In this document: positions 58,801-64,000 of the stretch, piece by piece
How the letters are laid out: each line of letters opens with the position of its first letter
How positions within the stretch are numbered: position 1 is the first letter of the stretch
Assembly: GCA_000469685.2 (NCBI GenBank)
Contig: LS997565.1
Coordinates: forward strand, 34,872,645 to 34,936,644
Direction of reading: 5' to 3'
Source: Haemonchus contortus
Lineage: Eukaryota; Nematoda; Chromadorea; Rhabditida; Trichostrongylidae
Length of the DNA: 64,000 bases
Translations under genes and position numbers: made by a program
The notes under the pieces: generated by a model
The model's input: only the letters and a program-made list of their open reading frames with translations
Told to the model about the DNA's origin: nothing
Databases searched by the model: none

Positions 58801-60861
58801 GGCGTGTGTAGGCCAAGATGATCGCAGAAGACAGCAAGCCTTGCAATCGTTAGAAAGGGACACCGGCATCCAGGAGCTTTTACCACGATTATCGCGCCTT
58901 ATACACACTTCCGTAAGTTTCCAGAGTGTTTGGCCTTCGAAATCGAGACTATAGGGAAGGAAACTGCCTTGTTATCCTAAAAATTTGTTTTATTGTTCAT
59001 TTTTAAAGTCTTCACGCTAAATTTTCTTTTTTTTTTACAGGTTCGTTGCAACATAGTTCACCGTTGTCTTTCAATGTTGATCTATGTTGTAAGAATGATG
59101 AGGTCAATTGCTGTCAATAAATCGGTGAAACTTGATGGGGTGGTAAGTGTCTTCACTTTTTTTGCATCACTTGTGCTGCTACTTGTTGTTTTTTTTATTG
59201 TTCATTTCTCCTTATTTTCATATTTTCATTGTTGGTGTTTTTGTTATTAATTTTACCATTACGAATAAGTACTTTGCTATTTTATTCTTGATTTTCTGTT
59301 GTTGTTTATTTTCTTTGAATGTTCATTATCTTTGCTTGATTCAGAGGCTAATTTGCTGTCAGTGATGCAGGTCTGATCGAAAATTTCGAATTCAAAATAG
59401 TTTCGCTAGGAAGGTTTTCATTCGTTCACTGGGCTTTACGTACCGCAGCATTCCGCGTAGTATTATAAGGAACGCGATGCTTAAATTAGACTCTCTTAAG
59501 CTTCGACGAAGAAAGAATGACCTTTTAATGGTATGTAGAATTCTCCATGGCTTGATTGGACTTAAATCTGGTGATTTCTTTAATTATATCAGTCAGGAAC
59601 GCGGAGCCAGTCACTTAAAATTCTTCTTCGTAGGCCATGTTCTTCCATGAGGAAAAACTTTTCACTTTTGAAGCTAGGTCAGATTTATAGAGAATTAGCA
59701 AAAAGTATACGATGCCGGGTTCGATTACTGTTTCCAAAAAACTACTAGGTAGAATTCTTTCTCTTGCTAATTAGTATTGTTATTGTATCAGATATTTGTT
59801 CTTGTCCTTTTGCATGGATTCAATTGGTTTCCTGTCAGAATTTTTATGGATTGTTTATTTATAGATTTCTTTTCCTACTATTAATGTTTTTCTGTTTTTC
59901 TTTATTACATTTGTTGCCGCATGTAATAAAAATTGAAATTGAAATTGCCCCCTAACGTTTATTGATGGAAAGTTGATGATCATGCCGTTTTGCAGCTCCA
60001 CGAATTTCTGCCATCCCTCATGAGTTGCATGTTGGGACGAGTTTTATGCACGAGGCCTGATTCCGACAATCATTGGGCACTGCGAGATTTCGCTGGCAAG
60101 ACTTTGATTACCATAATAAAGTAGGTGATAATCTCTTCCTTAATGAATGAACCTGTTTTTTTTGCACTGAGAGTATTTTCATGCTGTAATTACTAAGGTG
60201 GAAATTACCAATAGGAAACTTTTTGGATCATAAGTGGCAAAAAAGCGTTGTTCACAAGCAAAAACATGAACATTTTTGTAAATAACGATGCTTTTTAGGG
60301 ACCATGGGACTAAAGAGACTAGGCGTCGGTCATTTCGGGCCGTGAAGCGGATATTTGACGAGCCTTCATCGAGTTATTCAATGATATATGGAACTATCAC
60401 CACTCTTCTAGAATTTGCGTCTCCAGTAGAGGTGAGGTTGGCGCTTAGCTTGTTGACTATAACAGAGATGCACGCCTTTACAAGGTTACGGTATTCTTTT
60501 TCTCAATCTTTTAAGCTTATCCGGTTACATCCTCGATTTATGGTGCTGCTAGAACGAACTCGTACAGCAGCAGCGACTAGCGCTGATCAACAGGAACGCA
60601 TTGAAGCTCATAAATTGCACGCAGCCCTTACGGTAAGTTCCTGCATGAATATACCTTGTAGACTCTCTGTAAACTTAACAGTCATGACGCCAGGATCTGT
60701 TGTCTAGTTGCATACTTGCCGTCATACTCAATAATTGCAAAACGTCTGCGATCAGATTGTAGAATCGCTGGTATTTCCAGAAACATGAACCCGCGCTGCG
60801 TCGACTCATCAAGCAGGCAGCACTAGCTTCTAAGAAAGATCATTCAAAAGGATATGTTTGA
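55876..60861 (+). CDS. taf-6: TFIID subunit TAF6 (12 exons)
   Basis: The exons are 55876-55950, 56018-56083, 56999-57115, 57172-57328, 57552-57666, 58528-58645, 58769-58912, 59041-59142, 59996-60120, 60299-60431, 60516-60632 and 60781-60861. All phases match and give about 449 residues. Residues 26-86 form the TAF6 histone fold (VGVVNLTPAALQCLAD to RRRTMKVEDVQHALREL). They are followed by the typical GEQLYVREDVDVDV and RHIRVHWIRVD blocks. The TAF6 HEAT domain starts at EQQIYLKEIVEACVG (217-231) and includes RPDSDNHWALRDFAGK. TAF6 pairs with TAF9 and scaffolds TFIID; worms have two paralogues (taf-6.1 and taf-6.2) and I cannot tell which this is. The acceptor of exon 3 (TTTTGAAG) is weak and the second histone-fold helix is divergent. 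Intron 10 is 84 bases, in frame and open, so it might be retained. Confidence 0.95.
56084..56998 (+). other. intron 2 of TAF6
   Basis: A 915-base intron splits the histone fold. Near 56.18-56.29 kb there is an exon-like frame after a TAG acceptor (ALLELPEPKIIQSAC) that ends in a stop. It looks vaguely like the missing helix but would break the frame. I treat it as intronic. Confidence 0.5.
57940..58210 (+). repeat. tRNA-like SINE, copy 4, in TAF6 intron 5
   Basis: It starts with the A-box-like GGTGTAGTGGCAAATGGCGC. A weak B-box region follows, then the family body: GGAGTTGGTTAATTGACAGG, CCATCGGCTAGCCACCGCAA, CCACTACGATTCTGAATTGA and CAGACGGGTTTGATTGACC. The central CCAGACTCGTCTGGG block is worn away. 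It is in the same orientation as TAF6. Confidence 0.7.
59370..59948 (+). pseudogene. LINE 3' remnant in TAF6 intron 8
   Basis: The stretch encodes the degenerate C-terminal end of a CR1-like LINE protein, broken by stops. Readable runs are SFARKVFIRSLGFTYRSIPR and RRRKNDLLMVCRILHGLIG, which match the usual thumb and tail region of such proteins. It ends in three ATTGAA units at about 59932-59947, a microsatellite 3' end as in CR1-type elements. It lies in intron 8 (59143-59995), about 50 bases before exon 9, in sense orientation. Confidence 0.8.
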
Positions 60862-61420
60862 GGTCTTCCCAGTTCTCAGGTGCAGACTGAATTCACTTGT
60901 ACTTGTATAAAGTCGTATGTACATTTGTTGTGATGATGTAATTTTTGTGTTCCGTGTTTTGATCGAGTTGTGGTACTCGTTCTGATTGTTCCCAACCAAT
61001 GCTCATAACCCCCCCCCCCCCAGTTTTAGTTTCCTATTCTTCGCGGTCTGTGAGAGGGATTTCGTGTAGTTCAATGCTTTGACATTGACCTTGTCTGTGG
61101 GATAAGGTTGTACAACTCACTACTACCAAGAAAAACGCAACATGTATCAAATAGATTGTAGAACCTTTAGTTGAAGCTTTGTTGCACGTATTATAAGGTT
61201 ACCTGTGTTAGTAGTGTAGATTCTTACATTGCTGTAGTAGTTTATAACATGAAGTTATTGATACAGTCCTTCCTTCGACCCTCAAAAATTCGTCATGCGT
61301 TGAAGGGATTACATATATGATAATACAGAGCAGATTAACCCGTGATTGGTAAAAAACAGTATTGGTTTGTGAGAGGTAGAGGAGTAAAAGTCAGAAAGGA
61401 AGAAGAGTAAAGGGTCCTTG
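60862..61420. other. 3' flank of TAF6
   Basis: No strict AATAAA is visible close to the TAF6 stop. A run of 13 C bases lies at about 61.01 kb. I see no gene in this stretch. Confidence 0.45.
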
Positions 61421-63705
61421 CCCTGGCCATAGCCCACGACCTGGCAGTCTGTATCACCTTCTTCGCGAAAAAGAAGTCCAAGAAGGTGAACTTACAGCAG
61501 TGGAGGGAAAGAAACGGAAATAGATCATGTGCTAGTAAGTAGATCGTCCCTCAAAACTGTAAAGGACATCAAGGTACTGCCCGGAGAAGAACTAGCTCCA
61601 CAACACAGACCTCTTCTAGCAGACATAGCCATCAATCTTCATAAAAAATCAAGAACAAGAACAGAACGAAGGATCCGGTGGTGGCAGTTGCACCAACTCG
61701 AGGGAAAGAATCTCAAAGAAAAGGTACTAGAAGCTGGACTTCCAAATCCCAAAGGGCCGATCCAGCAGACCTGGAGCAACGCTGTGAAGGTCGTGCGATG
61801 CGCAAAGGAAATGCTGGAGGAAACTCGAGGTGGTCTCCGAGTGGACAAGGAAGCATGGCTCTGGAATGATGGAGTTCAACGAGTTGAGAAGGAATCGGCT
61901 TACAAGCGCTGGCAAAGGACACGAGCTCCGCTGATTACAGAACTTTCATGTGGCTCGTCAAGGTTGCTGTCGCGAAGGCGGAGAACGCGGAAATGAACCC
62001 TTTGTATGAGGAACTCGAAGTCGAGAAGGAGAGAAGTTCGTCTTCCGCGTGGCGAAAGCGCATCATCGCGCCACTCAGGACATCCGAGAAGTGAAGTCCG
62101 TCAAGAACAGCGAGGGTGCAATCCTGAAGAGGCCTAGCGAGGTCAGGCGTAGGTGGAAGGAATACTTCGACGGGCTCCTCAACAAAGAATTCGCCCGCAA
62201 GAACAGAGAATGAGGTGCGTAGAGCAATGGGCAAGATGAAGGTTGGGAAGGCTACTGAACCGGATGGAGTAGATGGCGCTCGAAGAGCACGGGATAAAGT
62301 GGCTCATCCGATTTCTGAACACCGTCACCGCTGAAGGAAGAATCCCAGATGCGTGGAGGAGTACTATCGTTCCCATCTTCAAGCAGAAGGGGGACGCGAT
62401 GGAATATTCCAACTACCGGGGATCAGGTTGACTGCTCATACGATGGAACTGTACGAGCGGGTAGTCGACTCAAGATTGAGAGAATCGGTCCTAGTCTCAC
62501 AGGAGCAGTTCGGCTTCATGCCTGAAAGGTCTACAACGGATGCCATCTCTATAGCTAGGCAAGTTATGGAGAAGTATCGAGAAAAGCGTAGACCCTGCTA
62601 CCTAGCCTTCCTCGACCTGGAGAAGGCTTTCGACCGTCTCCCGCGACAAGTCCTCTGGAGAGCGCTCCGAAAACGAAATGTTCCAGAACACCTGATCTCT
62701 CTGGTGAAGGGCATGTGTGTTGGCTCCACCACAACAAAACGCACACCACACGGCCAAACCGGAGCAATAGATGCCACGGTTGGGGTATACCAGGGATCAG
62801 CTCTGATCCCATTCCTTTTCCTGCTCACGATGGACGTTAACACGAACTCATGAACATGAACACAGAAGAACTCATGGATGGACCACTGAAAACCGTTCTC
62901 TACGCTGATGACATCCCTGCGACAGCGGAGAGCAAGGAGGAACTCCAGGACAAACTCCAGAACGGCCGAGGGTATTGGCGAAGAATGGACTCCGGCTGAA
63001 CGTGAGGTAGACCAAGTTCCTCAGCTCCGAGGAGGGCACGGAGTCAATCGTCGACGGTCGCGGGGAAGACATCGAAAAGGTCAGGACTTCCGCTACCTGG
63101 GGAGTGATCTAGCCGCTGATGGAAGCGTGGACCAGGTCGTAAAATCCCGAATAAATGGATGGATGAAACGGAGGGAGTCCACTGGGAGGGAGGTATCTTC
63201 TGCGACCGTCGATGTTCCAGGACCCTCTGAGGAAAGGTGTATCTTACAGTGATATGGCCCACGATGTTCTACAGCAGCGAGTGTTGTAAATCCCATGAAG
63301 GACAGCTCCACTCCACTGAAATGAGGATGCTCAGATGGGCCTGCTTCTGGACGCGGCTGGATCGCGTCAGAAATGAAGACGTTAGGACGGCTATACAAAT
63401 AGCCTTCAGTTCAACTGAGGATGAGAGAGCAGCGCCTGCGATGGTTTGGGCATGTACTAAGAAGACCACAGAGACATTCGATAAGGGAAGCAATGGAGTT
63501 CGAGTCTCAAGGTAAGCGACCATGAGGTGACCCAAAGAAGTGATGGCGGGACGTAATCAATAAGGACCTCGCCGAAGCCAAGGTGACGGCAGATGCCGTA
63601 GATAGAATGAAAGGAGACGGCTGACAAGAACAGCGGACCCTGCGACTGCGCGGGACTAACGCTAGAGAGAAGAAGAAGAAGAAGAAGGAAGAAGAAGGTT
63701 TGTTA
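61420..63705 (+). mobile_element. 5'-truncated RTE-type LINE, frameshifted
   Basis: The element begins inside the endonuclease (VKDIKVLPGEELAPQHRPLL at 61.55-61.63 kb is the RTE signature after the missing DYVL motif). It runs on through a linker to the reverse transcriptase. The motifs are FGFMPERSTTDAI, CYLAFLDLEKAFDRLPRQVL, VGVYQGSALIPFLF (normally HQGSALSPLLF) and YADD at about 62.9 kb. The tail region around SECCKSHE, STEMRMLRW and a WFGH-like block follows. Several frameshifts and stops separate these parts, so it is dead. It ends in a GAAGAAGAAG tract at about 63.67-63.70 kb. Confidence 0.88.
62353..62853 (+). pseudogene. RTE reverse transcriptase fragment
   Basis: This is the longest open piece of the RTE element, 166 codons. 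It carries reverse-transcriptase motifs from the fingers to just before YADD, which sits in another frame about 45 bases further on. The expected PLL after the QGSA motif reads IPFLF. The partial frame has no expected function. Confidence 0.85.
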
Positions 63706-63820
63706 TAGCGCTACTGGACAGCATAAGGCAAATAAATGCAGTCACGGAAAAAGGATAGAAGCTAGAAAATGAGATTAAAGAGGGATATAAAAATTGTAAA
63801 AGTAATGCAGAAAGAAGATA

Positions 63821-64000
63821 TTAGGTGTGTGCATTACCTTCCGCCGTTTTTTACGTGCAAAAACATATTTATTACACTATTAAAACCAAATGTACATCAA
63901 CCAATGTATTGCCCATCGTTAGTTACAACTTCTTGCCACCTTTCTGGTATCTTGTTGACTCTGGGTCTAAAAAAGCCTTCATCTTTTGAGGCAATCCAGT
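63821..64000 (-). mobile_element. mariner element, 3' end, cut by the window edge
   Basis: The left edge is TTAGGTGTGTGCATTACC at 63821, which resembles mariner terminal repeats (TTAGGT.GGTGCAAAAGT type). A TA dinucleotide precedes it at 63819-63820, as expected of the target site. The minus strand carries the C-terminal end of the transposase. The rest lies beyond the window. Confidence 0.85.
63897..64000 (-). CDS. mariner transposase, C-terminal end (partial)
   Basis: The 33 visible residues end in a stop at 63899-63897. They include WIASKDEGFFRPRVNKIPER and WQEVV.NDGQYI, the conserved end of mariner transposases (normally a PERW..V....G.YF pattern). No break is visible in this part. Whether the full gene is intact cannot be judged here. 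Confidence 0.85.
   Translation of the reverse strand, partial: WIASKDEGFFRPRVNKIPERWQEVVTNDGQYIG

Noticed and set aside
61009..61022. Homopolymer C/G runs here and near 1.65, 5.72 and 41.88 kb as signals
   Set aside because: Isolated homopolymers are common, and error-prone in assembly; I see no associated structure.
61529..61996. A host gene encoding a 155-residue protein
   Set aside because: Its start is the endonuclease-to-linker region of an RTE LINE; the reverse transcriptase follows in other frames.
1..64000. Bacterial features such as operators, Shine-Dalgarno sites or insertion sequences
   Set aside because: Introns, LINEs and TFIID genes show a eukaryotic nuclear genome, so these searches do not apply.

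Overview
This is eukaryotic genomic DNA, almost certainly from a nematode; I would guess a repeat-rich rhabditid or strongylid worm, but the species cannot be fixed from the sequence. The evidence is short introns with TTTTCAG/TTTAG acceptors mixed with multi-kilobase introns, splice acceptors 6-14 bases before several start codons (the usual mark of spliced-leader trans-splicing), and a dense load of LINEs, Tc1/mariner elements, tRNA-like SINEs and minisatellites. All gene models below were assembled by eye from splice signals and reading phase; every junction given is phase-consistent.

Layout. 1-9.1 kb: no gene I can support, only dispersed repeats and inverted repeats. 9.1-19.0 kb (+): an eight-exon gene for a protein with two BED-type zinc fingers, whose large introns hold SINE copies and a 1300-bp Tc1/mariner-superfamily element with intact ends but a decayed transposase. 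19.0-45.8 kb: about 27 kb without a supportable gene; it holds a TG-rich tract, a pair of 400-bp direct repeats around a LINE endonuclease fragment, a palindromic repeat, a SINE, and a 118/145-bp minisatellite built on a GTGGGCGGAG motif.

45.8-60.9 kb is a compact block of nuclear gene-expression genes: TAF13 (-), WBP4/FBP21 (-), an MRGBP/EAF7-like gene (-) and TAF6 (+). TAF6 and TAF13 are both TFIID histone-fold subunits. MRGBP/EAF7 belongs to the NuA4/TIP60 acetyltransferase complex and WBP4/FBP21 to the spliceosome. MRGBP and TAF6 are head to head across about 240-280 bases and may share a promoter. WBP4 and TAF13 lie in tandem on the same strand. A LINE with an open reverse-transcriptase frame sits in sense inside WBP4 intron 3, and a LINE 3' remnant lies in TAF6 intron 8.

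61.4-63.7 kb: a 5'-truncated, frameshifted RTE-type LINE with a GAA-repeat tail. 63.8-64.0 kb: the 3' end of a mariner element that runs off the window.
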